DNA of 64,000 bases from Sutcliffiella tianshenii (GCF_016908565.1 NZ_JAFBED010000010.1:32895-96894); one strand, 5' to 3'. Shown: positions 29,325 to 38,073, counted from the stretch's first letter. The notes: a model not told the origin generated them from the letters alone. Made by a program: numbers and translations.

Positions 29325-29364
29325 TAAAAGCCACGAGCAATTCAATTGCACGTGGCTTTTTATT
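29325..29364 (+). terminator. Terminator of rpoY-rnjA
   Basis: AAAGCCACGAGCAATT/AATTGCACGTGGCTTT stem followed by TTTATT. Confidence 0.9.
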
Positions 29365-29764
29365 GCCCATCTGTATGGTTATGAAAGTAATACTGTTCCT
29401 CTTTATACTTGAATTCTATTTTGTAATCCGAGCCTACTTTAAACTTTTCACAATATGCTGCCGCTTCCCCGCTATCAGCCCCCACAAATCTATAACTGAT
29501 ACCAGACGCTTCATCCACGACATCACAGTGATATTGATTTGGTTCCGTTGTTGTTTCACTCAAGCTTACAGCTTTAACTGTAATGGTGGCGGCCCCTTCC
29601 ACCACTGGGCGGTTCTCATTCACGACAAACCCAATGATGATAAGTATGATCCCTGCTAATACAGATTTTAATGCAAACTTATTATCACGGCGTGTCAAAA
29701 TGTAGAACATGCCAAGCCCTATTGCACCTACTCCGATGGCATAAAGCGATAAAACCAAATACAT
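29360..29764 (-). CDS. Hypothetical membrane protein with extracytoplasmic domain
   Basis: A 134-aa protein with two N-terminal membrane helices (about residues 3-22 and 31-49) and an 80-residue soluble domain containing two cysteines (HCDVVDE and AYCEKF), possibly outside the cell. No family recognised. The start at 29764 follows TTGGGG by 6 nt; the frame is open 19 codons further. Confidence 0.7.
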   Translation of the reverse strand: MYLVLSLYAIGVGAIGLGMFYILTRRDNKFALKSVLAGIILIIIGFVVNENRPVVEGAATITVKAVSLSETTTEPNQYHCDVVDEASGISYRFVGADSGEAAAYCEKFKVGSDYKIEFKYKEEQYYFHNHTDGQ

Positions 29765-29885
29765 GATGATCCCCAACCTGATCACTCCCTTGTCCCCGTT
29801 ATAGGTTATATATGATTCCACACCCGATTTATGCCGAAGAATCTAGCTGATTTATTTTATATACGATTTATCTTGGAAAAAGTTA

Positions 29886-29921
29886 CAAAAAAAAGTGGGA
29901 TTTCGATATCCCACTTTTTTC
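29886..29921 (-). terminator. Terminator of ktrC
   Basis: AAAGTGGGAT/ATCCCACTTT stem with A and T runs. Confidence 0.9.
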
Positions 29922-29925
29922 TTAC

Positions 29926-30591
29926 TTATTCCTCAACCAAGTTCTTTTCAAATCGATCGATATCCTTGTCAGCGCCGATCACAATCAGAATATCGCCTTG
30001 CTTGATCCCCTCGTTAGCCTGTGGTGAAACGATGATATTTTTCCCTCGTTTTATTGCGACAATGTTTATCCCATATTTTGCACGGATATCAAGGTCTATC
30101 AGCGTGTAACCGCCAAGCCTTCGGCTTGCCACAATCTCCACGATACTGTGTTCATCAGAAAGCTCCAGATAATCAAGCACATTATTAGAAACAATATTAT
30201 GAGCTATCCTTCTTCCCATATCCCGTTCAGGATGAACCACTTGATCTGCACCTATCCGGCTGAGCACCTTCTCGTGATAGTCGTTTGTGGCTTTTACCGT
30301 AATATGCTTGACCCCAAGCTCCTTCAGGATAAGGGTGGTCAAAATACTCGCTTGGATATTGTCACCGATCGCAACAATGACATGATCAAAATTCCGTATG
30401 CCCAGGCTTTTCAATACCGCTTCATCCGTCGTATCGCCTACAACTGCATGTGAGGCTATGTTAGCGTATTCATTTACCTTGTCTTCATCGTTATCTATTG
30501 CTAGGACCTCTACTCCCTCTTCACTCAAAGCCTTTACCATGCTTCCTCCGAACCGGCCAAGGCCGATTACCGCAAACTCTTTTCTCTTCAA
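29926..30591 (-). CDS. ktrC: K+ uptake gating subunit KtrC (RCK)
   Basis: Cytosolic RCK ring protein (YkqB, 221 aa) that gates the KtrD potassium channel. RCK_N Rossmann motif VIGLGRFGGSMVKALS at the N-terminus, followed by AIDNDEDKV; RCK_C domain in about residues 135-221. RCK_C of KtrC in S. aureus and B. subtilis binds c-di-AMP, which inhibits uptake. The start is a TTG at 30591 behind TAGGGGGAAA. KtrD is not in the window. Confidence 0.93.
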   Translation of the reverse strand: MKRKEFAVIGLGRFGGSMVKALSEEGVEVLAIDNDEDKVNEYANIASHAVVGDTTDEAVLKSLGIRNFDHVIVAIGDNIQASILTTLILKELGVKHITVKATNDYHEKVLSRIGADQVVHPERDMGRRIAHNIVSNNVLDYLELSDEHSIVEIVASRRLGGYTLIDLDIRAKYGINIVAIKRGKNIIVSPQANEGIKQGDILIVIGADKDIDRFEKNLVEE

Positions 30592-30737
30592 CGGATTTCC
30601 CCCTATTACAACGTTTTCAATTTCTTATATTGTACCATATTTTCGAGAAATCTATGGTTGCATGGTCACTCTTCATTTATTTTTACAATCACTTATTCAT
30701 ATACGTTTTTAGGATGTAAGATTGTGAAAGAGGTAGT

Positions 30738-31115
30738 GACGGTTTGAAGACTTAGTTTTCGTACCGTGGGTGGGCGGAAATCGAGGAGGGGGCGGTATGA
30801 TTACTCGCTATTCGTACCGTGATGGGGCGGAAATCGGGGCTAGGGCGGTATGATTACTCGCTATTCGTACCGTGAGAGGGCGGAAATCGAGGATGGAGCG
30901 GTATGATTACTTGCTATTCGTACCGTGAGAGGGCGGAAATCGGGGCTGGGGCGGTATGATTACTCACTATTCGTACCGCGAGTGGGCGGAAATCGGGGCT
31001 AGGGCGGTATGATTACTCGCTATTCGTGCCGTGAGATGGCGGAAATTGGGACTAGGGCGGTATGATTACTCACTATTCGTGCCGTGAGTGGGCGGAAATT
31101 GGGGCTAGGGCGGTA
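30738..31115 (+). repeat. Tandem repeat array, 53-bp unit, about 7 copies
   Basis: Units begin at 30761, 30814, 30867, 30920, 30973, 31026 and 31079 (the last partial, ending 31115), each exactly 53 bp, preceded by a degenerate 23-bp half unit from 30738. Each unit alternates a 27-bp segment with inverted ends (CGGTA...TACCG) and a 26-bp G-rich segment (GGGCGGAAATCGGGGC core). The period is not a multiple of 3 and units differ by a few substitutions only. It fills most of the ktrC-GNAT intergenic gap and is more GC-rich than the flanks. Confidence 0.96.
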
Positions 31116-31164
31116 CGAGTGGACAACGTGGAGCAAAAAAATCCAGCACAATTAGAATTAGCAT

Positions 31165-31200
31165 TAATAAAAACCTCCCATTATTTAAATAGGAAGTTTT
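31165..31200 (-). terminator. Terminator of the GNAT gene
   Basis: Minus strand AAAACTTCC/GGGAGGTTTT stem followed by TTTATT; it overlaps the last codons. Confidence 0.65.
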
Positions 31201-31664
31201 ACCATTGTAATAAACTCCACTCCATTATGCTCGAATACGTCTCTCCTTACGAATCCATGATTGGAGTATAGTGTGATTGCCCTCTTATTAAAAGAGGCTA
31301 CAGTAAGCCTGAACACCACTTGTCCATTGCTTTCCTGAGCCAGGGAATCCAGGATGAATGACAAAAATAAACTCCCCTTCCCCTTACCGGTCAGTTGCGG
31401 TTTCATGCCTAGACCGATATCCAAACAGTCTTCCGAATAGGCCCCGCTCGCATGCCCTGCTGGAACCTTTGCAGAATCCCCATGGCAATAGTAACCAAAA
31501 AGACTTCCCTCCCCAACATACACTGAGTGATAGCTTCCATTCAACAATTCCAATAATGCCTCATCACTTTTTTCATTATTATATAATTCATACGGCGGGT
31601 CGTAACGCCAAGAAAGAATCTCATCGGAATCAGACCTACTCATCTCCCTGCTGAAGAATTCCAC
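31185..31664 (-). CDS. GNAT family N-acetyltransferase
   Basis: A 159-aa acetyl-CoA-dependent transferase. The family core is seen as LDIGLGMKPQLTGKGKGSLF (acetyl-CoA pyrophosphate loop Q-x-x-G-x-G) and the C-terminal ITLYSNHGFVRRDVF. Substrate unknown. The start is a GTG at 31664 behind AAGGGGGAAC. Seventeen bp downstream of the EmrE-type transporter gene, so probably cotranscribed. Confidence 0.88.
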   Translation of the reverse strand: MEFFSREMSRSDSDEILSWRYDPPYELYNNEKSDEALLELLNGSYHSVYVGEGSLFGYYCHGDSAKVPAGHASGAYSEDCLDIGLGMKPQLTGKGKGSLFLSFILDSLAQESNGQVVFRLTVASFNKRAITLYSNHGFVRRDVFEHNGVEFITMVKLPI

Positions 31665-31680
31665 CTATGTTCCCCCTTAT

Positions 31681-32619
31681 TTAAAGTCTTTTTGACAATG
31701 TGCTGTAGAGCACCATCCCCACGATTATGATTGCAAGACCAACTGTCGCAATCGGACTTGGCAGCGGACTTGATAAAAGGATCACCTCTCCAATCAGTAC
31801 GAATATGACTTGTGTCGATTGGGTTGCTTCAACCGAGGCGAGCTTCCCTTGATTATCCCTCACCCGGTCTGTAGCGAAGAAGAATAATGTGGTGGCGATG
31901 ACGCCCGAACAGAAGGCGACAATGAAAGTCTGCAATACTTGGCTTGATGAAGGCGGGCCTACTTTTACCATTCCTACCAAGGCGACTATAAGCCAAACCG
32001 GCAAAGTGGCAATAGTCATCCCCAGTATCCGCTGAAACGTATCAAGCCTCCCGCCACAAAGCTCCATCATTTTCCGATTGCCAAGAGGATATGCAAATGC
32101 AGCTAGGATGACCGGCACCACTCCGTACATGAAAGCTGACAGCGAAATGCTTTGCGCTTTTTCCCATTGGATCAATACAACACCAATGAAAATGACCATC
32201 GATAATCTGAGAGCCTTATAGGGTATTTTCTGTCTGACAGTCATAATGCCTGCTTCTGATTCCCGGGTATGATAGAAAAACGGAGCAAGGAGAATTCCTG
32301 CTATAATTGTAAGCTGCCACGTTCCTGCGACAAGCCAGCCAGGACCAAAGGCAGCCGCGAATGTTATCGGTCCATAAAACAGAACAAAACCAACTACACT
32401 CCAAATGAACCACGCAAGAGGGTATCTTGCCATTTCGACGAGGACCTCTTTAAGATTACGTCGCAATACGACAATAACAAGGAGAAACGGCACCATGAAA
32501 AAGAAACGCATTGAGGAGCTCCACAACCAGCTCCCTCCGGAAAGCTCCATGGACCTATTCAAAATAAAGGTTACTGCAAAAAACATGGAAGCTAATACTC
32601 CTATCACTATCTCCTTCAT
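31681..32619 (-). CDS. EmrE-type multidrug efflux DMT transporter
   Basis: A 312-aa ten-helix membrane protein of the drug/metabolite superfamily (PF13536-like multidrug efflux group): VIGVLASMFFAVTFILNRSM first helix and LASVEATQSTQVIFVLIGE in the last third. Substrate unknown. I prefer the ATG at 32619 (MKEIVIGV) with GAGAGG 9 nt upstream; an ATG three codons earlier is also possible. Confidence 0.85.
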   Translation of the reverse strand: MKEIVIGVLASMFFAVTFILNRSMELSGGSWLWSSSMRFFFMVPFLLVIVVLRRNLKEVLVEMARYPLAWFIWSVVGFVLFYGPITFAAAFGPGWLVAGTWQLTIIAGILLAPFFYHTRESEAGIMTVRQKIPYKALRLSMVIFIGVVLIQWEKAQSISLSAFMYGVVPVILAAFAYPLGNRKMMELCGGRLDTFQRILGMTIATLPVWLIVALVGMVKVGPPSSSQVLQTFIVAFCSGVIATTLFFFATDRVRDNQGKLASVEATQSTQVIFVLIGEVILLSSPLPSPIATVGLAIIIVGMVLYSTLSKRL

Positions 32620-32666
32620 CAGGTTCATCCTCTCAATTCCCCATATTATATTTAGATACAAGCTAA

Positions 32667-32691
32667 GGCACCGGCTGATTGCACCGGTGCC
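32667..32691 (-). terminator. Stem-loop after the ABC exporter operon
   Basis: GGCACCGG/CCGGTGCC perfect 8-bp stem; the T-tract after it is weak. Confidence 0.6.
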
Positions 32692-32713
32692 CCACTTATG
32701 CTAAAAATGTCTT

Positions 32714-34561
32714 TTATCCTGCATCCTGCATCGTAAATTGAGCTTTAACCAAGTGATAGTATATCCCTTTATGCTCCATCAACTTATCATGGTTACCCTG
32801 CTCCATGATGTTACCATGGTCGAGGACGAAAATATTATCTGCTTCCCTGATCGTCGATAAACGATGGGCGATGATGATAGCCGTTCTTCCTTTCAACAGC
32901 TTCTTCAACGCCAGTTGGATTTGAACCTCTGTTTCAGTATCAATGCTTGCTGTAGCCTCATCCAGAATGATGATACTTGGATCTGCCAGCAAAGCACGAG
33001 CAAAAGAAATCAGTTGCCTTTCCCCGACAGAGAGGACATTACCTCTCTCTTCCACTTCCGTTTCATAGCCATTTTTCAAGCGTTCGATAAATGTATTGGC
33101 ACCAACTGCTTCTGCAGCTGCCTTCACTTCTTCATCTGTTGCCGTCGGGCGTCCGAATCGGATATTGTCATTGATGGTTCCTGAGAATATAAAGGTATCC
33201 TGAAGAACTACGCTGATTTGAGATCTCAAACTTTGCAAGGAAATGTCCCGGATATTATTTCCGTCAATCTTCACCTCACCGCCTGTTGCATCATAAAAGC
33301 GGGAAATGAGATTGGCAATGGTCGTCTTTCCAGATCCTGTATGGCCGACCAAAGCAACGGTCTGACCAGCTTCCATTTTCAAGGAGATACGGTTTAAAGC
33401 TGTACGCTTTCCATCGTACGAGAATTCCACATCTTTAAATTCAATTTCGCCACGAATTTCTTCAAGTCTTACTGCATTATCCTTTTCATCGACGATCGGC
33501 TTTTCATCAAGGAATTCAAATATTCGTTCTGACGATGCCATACCGACAAGCAACATATTATAAAGCTGCCCAAGCCTCGAAATCGGCTCCCAGAACATAC
33601 CAAGGTAAAAGGCGAAAGAAATGAATACACCGATTGTCAGGGTACTTGAACCACCTTGGAGACTTGATTGAATCAGATATGCACCAAACCAGATCAGAAT
33701 GGCTGTACCGACCGCATTGGTCATCTCGACAAATGGCCGGAATATCGCATTCTGTTGGGTGGCATTTCTCCAAGACTCGAAGTTTTCGGTATTGATACGG
33801 TCGAAGAATGCGATGTTCTCCCATTCCTGTGTAAAGGATTGCGTGACACGCACTCCTTGGATACTCTCATTCAAGTGGGAATTCAGCATCGCTTGCTTGA
33901 TCCGTACATCCTGCCAGGCTCTTCTGATCTTTCTTCTAAGACTAGTGGAAATGAAGAACATGAGCGGCAATATAATCAGGATTGCTGTAGCAAGCTCCGG
34001 ACTAAGTGCAAACAGGATGACAACAATTCCTATTAATAGGATAAAGTCCATTAGAAGATTGATGACTCCGTTTGTAAACAATTCCTGAAGGGAGTTGATA
34101 TCATTCATGATACGGACAAGGATGGACCCTGCAGAACGCTGATCGAAAAATCTGTGGGACAATCCCTGGACATGGGTGAACAAATGTTTCCGCAAATCAT
34201 AGATGACATTCTGCCCAAGCATATTCATCCATCTGATACGCAGCGCATTTGCCACGTAAGAGACGATATACAGACCAGTGATCAGTATGGCAAGGTTCAC
34301 TAACAGATCCATATCCCTCTCGCCGATCGCGAAGTCAAACATGTATTTACCGATGATGATAGGAATGGCGAGCCTTACCCCTGTCGCAATCAGCATCGTG
34401 ATGATGGCCAGCGGCAGAAGATTCTTGGAATATGGCTTCATATAAGAAAATAGGCGCCACATCTGCTGCCAGTTAAACGGCTTTTCAATGGCATTATCGG
34501 TAGAATAATAGAATCTCTTTTTTACATTATCGTTCATTTCTATTTTTTGTTTCTTTCGCAC
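32714..34561 (-). CDS. Heterodimeric ABC exporter, subunit with catalytic Walker B Glu
   Basis: Membrane exporter half of 615 aa: six helices in about residues 35-330, then an ATPase. Walker A GHTGSGKTTIANL, Walker B IIILDEATASID with the catalytic Glu intact, but the signature reads LSVGERQ and not LSGGQ. Partner is the upstream gene; together they resemble YfiBC/YheHI (BmrCD)-type multidrug exporters. The start is a GTG at 34561 behind AGGTG, directly after the partner's stop. Substrate unknown. Confidence 0.92.
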   Translation of the reverse strand: MRKKQKIEMNDNVKKRFYYSTDNAIEKPFNWQQMWRLFSYMKPYSKNLLPLAIITMLIATGVRLAIPIIIGKYMFDFAIGERDMDLLVNLAILITGLYIVSYVANALRIRWMNMLGQNVIYDLRKHLFTHVQGLSHRFFDQRSAGSILVRIMNDINSLQELFTNGVINLLMDFILLIGIVVILFALSPELATAILIILPLMFFISTSLRRKIRRAWQDVRIKQAMLNSHLNESIQGVRVTQSFTQEWENIAFFDRINTENFESWRNATQQNAIFRPFVEMTNAVGTAILIWFGAYLIQSSLQGGSSTLTIGVFISFAFYLGMFWEPISRLGQLYNMLLVGMASSERIFEFLDEKPIVDEKDNAVRLEEIRGEIEFKDVEFSYDGKRTALNRISLKMEAGQTVALVGHTGSGKTTIANLISRFYDATGGEVKIDGNNIRDISLQSLRSQISVVLQDTFIFSGTINDNIRFGRPTATDEEVKAAAEAVGANTFIERLKNGYETEVEERGNVLSVGERQLISFARALLADPSIIILDEATASIDTETEVQIQLALKKLLKGRTAIIIAHRLSTIREADNIFVLDHGNIMEQGNHDKLMEHKGIYYHLVKAQFTMQDAG

Positions 34562-34577
34562 TCTTTTTCACCTGCCT

Positions 34578-36332
34578 TCAATTTGTCTGTGCTTGCAAAA
34601 CTGTTTTTTGGTCCTTATATTGAATATCGTAGATTCGACGATACGGTCCATTTATCTGGATCAATTCTTCGTGTGTACCTCTTTCCACTACATTACCTTC
34701 ATCCAATACAAGTATTTCGTCAGCGTGCTTTAATGATGAAATGCGGTGTGCGATGATAAAGGTGGTTCTGCCAGCCAAAGCCTCTTTCAGCTCTTTCTGT
34801 ATATTGAATTCCGTCTGCATATCCACAGCGCTTGTGGCATCGTCGAGTACAAGAATAGTCGGATCAAGAATCAATGCACGTGCAATTGCAATACGCTGCT
34901 TCTGTCCACCAGAGAGGCCCATTCCCCTTTCACCAAGCATTGTATCGTAACCGTTTGGCAACTCCATGATAAATTCATGCGCTTGTGCCATCTTTGCAGC
35001 ACGGACAATTTCATCCATGGAAGCATTCGGTCTGCCATAAGCTATGTTTGATTTGATCGAGGAGGAGAAAAGAAATGATTCCTGCAGGACAAATCCTATC
35101 TGATTTCTAAGTGAATGAAGTGTATAGTTGTTTACTTCTTTTCCATCAATCAATATTCGGCCTTCTTCAGGTTCATAGAATCGGGTTATCAACTGGGTAA
35201 TACTTGTTTTACCTGAACCTGTAGCCCCGATCAAACCGATCTGTTTTCCAGGTGGTGCATCAAAGGACACATTTTGAAGGGCTGCTTTCTCTTCATTCGG
35301 ATAGCTGAATGTCACATTTTCAAATGTTACATGCCCATTTAGGTTAGGCACATCTTTTGCACCAGGGATATCATGAATATCCTCTTCTGCTTCGAGTATC
35401 TCCAATAGACGTTCCCCGGAAGCCTTCGCTTGTGAAAACTGATTGATTACAAACCCAAGGTTGGCAATCGGCCAAACGATGTACCATACCAAGCTGAAAA
35501 ATGCCACCAGGGCACCTTCCGACAGCTGTCCATCGATTACCAAGTATCCCCCGAAGCCCAGGAGTCCAACAACACAGGCATTTCCGATAAACTCCATAAG
35601 CGGGAAATACTTTGCCCAAACATTGGCTGTAGAAATGAATTTATCCTTGTAATCGACATTGGAATTGTTGAATTTGTCGATTTGGTAGCCTTCTCGCGAT
35701 AAAGATTTTACAGTATTGATTCCGCTGATATTTTCTTGTACATTCGTGTTCAGCTTTCCGAAAGATTTTCTAATACCCCTGAATGCCGGATGAACCCTTT
35801 TGTCAAAACGATAGGTGACAAACGCAAGAAACGGCATTGCCAATAAAGTCACGAAAGTCAAAGCCACTGAATAATAAAACATAAGGCTTAAGCTGATCGT
35901 TACAAGCAATGCAAACCTGATCAATTCTGAAAATCCGTACGACAGGAAGAAGCGGAAACCTTCCACATCTGCTGTCAGCCTAGACATCAAATCCCCTGTT
36001 TTGGCATTGTCATAATAGCGGAAAGGTAAAAATTGCAGTTTTTCGTAAAGCTCATTTCTAAGACGGTAAACGGAACGGATTCCGAACACATCCCCCAGGT
36101 ATTGATTGAAATACGTAAACAGGCCTTTTAAAGCCATGATTCCAATGAACCCAAGTGCGATATACGGTACATATTGAAATTGCTGTTTCTTCATTACTTC
36201 ATCTATGGTCACTTGCAAAATGACTGGATAGATCACAGTAATAACTGTAACCAAAAGTAAAAAAATCAATGAAATATAGAAATTTTTACGGTAAGGCCAG
36301 TAAAATTGTTTTAATTTCTTAAAAGTCTCCAC
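34578..36332 (-). CDS. Heterodimeric ABC exporter, subunit with degenerate Walker B
   Basis: Partner half-transporter of 584 aa: six helices then an ATPase with Walker A GATGSGKTSITQL, canonical signature LSGGQKQRIAIARAL, and Walker B ILVLDDATSAVD, where the catalytic Glu is Asp. With the downstream subunit this gives one competent and one degenerate nucleotide site. The start is a GTG at 36332 with AGGGAGG about 8 nt upstream; an ATG 9 codons earlier is less well placed. A palindrome lies just upstream (36368-36388). Confidence 0.92.
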   Translation of the reverse strand: METFKKLKQFYWPYRKNFYISLIFLLLVTVITVIYPVILQVTIDEVMKKQQFQYVPYIALGFIGIMALKGLFTYFNQYLGDVFGIRSVYRLRNELYEKLQFLPFRYYDNAKTGDLMSRLTADVEGFRFFLSYGFSELIRFALLVTISLSLMFYYSVALTFVTLLAMPFLAFVTYRFDKRVHPAFRGIRKSFGKLNTNVQENISGINTVKSLSREGYQIDKFNNSNVDYKDKFISTANVWAKYFPLMEFIGNACVVGLLGFGGYLVIDGQLSEGALVAFFSLVWYIVWPIANLGFVINQFSQAKASGERLLEILEAEEDIHDIPGAKDVPNLNGHVTFENVTFSYPNEEKAALQNVSFDAPPGKQIGLIGATGSGKTSITQLITRFYEPEEGRILIDGKEVNNYTLHSLRNQIGFVLQESFLFSSSIKSNIAYGRPNASMDEIVRAAKMAQAHEFIMELPNGYDTMLGERGMGLSGGQKQRIAIARALILDPTILVLDDATSAVDMQTEFNIQKELKEALAGRTTFIIAHRISSLKHADEILVLDEGNVVERGTHEELIQINGPYRRIYDIQYKDQKTVLQAQTN

Positions 36333-36367
36333 ATGTATTCCCTCCCTTTGTTCACTCATGCTGGAAA

Positions 36368-36388
36368 ATATAAGATAGTATCTAATAT
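36368..36388. promoter_or_regulatory. Near-perfect 21-bp palindrome before the ABC exporter operon
   Basis: ATATAAGATA-G-TATCTAATAT, 9 of 10 positions of each arm complementary, within a larger CTGGAAAATAT/ATATTTTTCCAG inverted repeat (36361-36412). Probable operator of an unlinked repressor, or a leader hairpin. Confidence 0.5.
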
Positions 36389-36574
36389 ATCGAGTTTCGA
36401 AATATTTTTCCAGTGTTTTTTACAAAAATTAAAATTATTTACACTATTATTTTATACTCCCCGTCGAATGCCTGTAAGCATCACGAAGTCTGATATTCTC
36501 TACATCTTTAGATGGAGAAAAATGAATAACTTTAGAATATATGCCCAAAGATGAATGTAAAGAATAACAGCAAG

Positions 36575-36610
36575 CAAAAAAAAAGAAAAAGGGCACTATA
36601 CCCTTTTTCC
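36575..36610 (-). terminator. Terminator of ykuV
   Basis: AAAAAGGG/CCCTTTTT stem followed on the minus strand by a long T-rich run. Confidence 0.8.
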
Positions 36611-36619
36611 TGATCTAGC

Positions 36620-37069
36620 TTATTTATCATTTTCCCCTAGTACACGGTTTACACGTTTCTCCAGCATTTTCATTCCACTTCCACCTGCCTGGAAATGTCG
36701 AAGGTTGCCCTCTGCATCGAATACATAGTATGCAGGTACATATTGGTTTTCAAAAGCATCGGTCAGCTTATGATCATTATCCACGAAAATGGGCTGAGTG
36801 ATATCATGCTCGCTTGCCACTCTTTTGATCTCATCCATATTAAGGTCCTCCTCTGAGCGAGGCATGTGTACTGCAATGACATTCAATTTATCCCTATAGT
36901 TATCACGGAATTCATTCACTTGGGGCATTGCTTCTTTGCATAGGTGGCAGCTGATTGACCAAAAGTGGATCAGTGTCGGTTTTTCCCCGATCAATTCCGC
37001 TTTCGTCACTTCTCCATTTAACCATTCCGTTGCACCAGAAAGCTCTGGCATTGGTGAGCGCAATTTCAT
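36620..37069 (-). CDS. ykuV: Thiol-disulfide oxidoreductase YkuV
   Basis: A 149-aa thioredoxin/TlpA-like protein without signal peptide, so cytosolic. Active site SISCHLCKEAMP (CxxC at about residues 41-44), cis-Pro in YVPAYYVF. B. subtilis YkuV reduces disulfides like thioredoxin. Lies downstream of the peroxiredoxin ykuU, separated by a terminator, so a redox pair is likely. Confidence 0.92.
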   Translation of the reverse strand: MKLRSPMPELSGATEWLNGEVTKAELIGEKPTLIHFWSISCHLCKEAMPQVNEFRDNYRDKLNVIAVHMPRSEEDLNMDEIKRVASEHDITQPIFVDNDHKLTDAFENQYVPAYYVFDAEGNLRHFQAGGSGMKMLEKRVNRVLGENDK

Positions 37070-37099
37070 ATTCAGACCTCCAATTTTTTATGTATATAG

Positions 37100-37134
37100 T
37101 GAAAGAAAGGCCTAACGACATCGTTAGACCTTAT
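37100..37134 (-). terminator. Terminator between ykuU and ykuV
   Basis: GGTCTAACG/CGTTAGGCC stem then TTTCTTTC on the minus strand; some readthrough into ykuV is expected. Confidence 0.8.
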
Positions 37135-37150
37135 TCTTCATTGAATGAAA

Positions 37151-37693
37151 TTATAAAGTAGCTTGTCCTGGCTTCCAGTTAGCCGGGCAAAGACCACCAG
37201 TTTGTAACGCTTGAAGTACACGCAATGTTTCCTCTACGTCACGGCCGATGTTGTTGTGGAATACAGTTTGATACTGCAGTTCCCCTTCAGGGCTGATGAT
37301 ATATAGTCCGCGAAGCGCGATACCTTCGTCTTCGATAAGTACTCCATAATCACGTGATACTACGTGGTTAGTGTCTGCTGCTAATGGATATGCTAACTCA
37401 CCAAGACCATTGCTTTTGCGGTCTGTGTTAATCCAAGCCAAGTGAGTGTGGATTGTATCAGTGGATACTCCAATGATCTCTGCATCTAGGTCTTCGAACT
37501 CATCATAGCGATCGGACATTGCAGTGATTTCAGTTGGGCATACGAACGTGAAATCCATTGGATAGAAGAAAAGAACTGTCCACTTTCCGTTTTTCATGTT
37601 CTCTTCCAAGCTTACTTTACCAAATTCTTTATTCGGCATAACAGCGTCCATCTCAAAACGAGGAGCTTGTTTGCCAACCATGCGTTCTGCCAT
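37151..37693 (-). CDS. ykuU: 2-Cys peroxiredoxin YkuU
   Basis: A 180-aa typical 2-Cys peroxiredoxin that reduces peroxides. Peroxidatic Cys in FYPMDFTFVCPTEI (about residue 52), resolving Cys in GGLCPANWKPG near the C-terminus. Start ATG at 37693 (MAERMVGKQAPRF) with TTGGAGGG upstream; the frame extends further but a leader hairpin lies there. Driven by a consensus promoter at 37771-37799. Confidence 0.95.
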   Translation of the reverse strand: MAERMVGKQAPRFEMDAVMPNKEFGKVSLEENMKNGKWTVLFFYPMDFTFVCPTEITAMSDRYDEFEDLDAEIIGVSTDTIHTHLAWINTDRKSNGLGELAYPLAADTNHVVSRDYGVLIEDEGIALRGLYIISPEGELQYQTVFHNNIGRDVEETLRVLQALQTGGLCPANWKPGQATL

Positions 37694-37718
37694 TAAAAAT
37701 CCCTCCAAGTTGTATTTA

Positions 37719-37759
37719 TTGAGAATATAACTCATACATTCTCAATTACATTTTGTAAT
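37719..37759. promoter_or_regulatory. Two adjoining palindromes in the ykuU leader
   Basis: TTGAGAAT-N11-ATTCTCAA (37719-37745) and ATTACA-TTT-TGTAAT (37745-37759), both perfect, lie between the promoter and the ykuU start. The second overlaps the predicted transcription start. Confidence 0.5.
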
Positions 37760-37770
37760 CAACAGTATCC

Positions 37771-37799
37771 ATTATAAAACAAACAATATTTTTAGTCAA
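37771..37799 (-). promoter_or_regulatory. Sigma-A promoter of ykuU
   Basis: Minus strand TTGACT (37794-37799), 17-nt spacer, TATAAT (37771-37776). Confidence 0.82.
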
Positions 37800-37996
37800 T
37801 ATTAAATAATAATCAATTTAATATAGGATTGATTAAAAGGAATCTGCCGTTCAGATATCCCTAATTGTTATTCCCCACTTCTAATGGAATTACACGTTCA
37901 TAAAAAATGTTGGGAATTATTTCACATAGTAATCTTAACATTCTTTTTTAAGGGAATAAAATAATTAGCATTTCCTTTATTGATATACCGTATCGT

Positions 37997-38025
37997 TTGG
38001 ATTTGCGGTGACAATCCTATATAAT
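37997..38025 (+). promoter_or_regulatory. Sigma-A promoter of ykuT
   Basis: TTGGAT, 17-nt spacer, TATAAT, 49 bp before the start codon. The rest of the 380-bp gap 37694-38073 is AT-rich with no other gene. Confidence 0.72.
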
Positions 38026-38073
38026 GCGGTACTAGAGGTTTATGAATTAATATCAGAGAGGAGTAAATACAAG

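Noticed and set aside
30738..31115. CRISPR array
   Set aside because: The whole 53-bp unit repeats without unique spacers, and no cas genes are near.
31062..31271. Open reading frame running out of the repeat array
   Set aside because: It exists only because the G-rich repeat lacks stops; period 53 breaks the frame in each unit and there is no ribosome site.
33668..34088. Plus-strand frames opposite the ABC exporter
   Set aside because: Antisense shadows of a clear conserved gene.
37719..37759. Riboswitch before ykuU
   Set aside because: Only two simple dyads in a leader of about 70 nt; too small for known classes.
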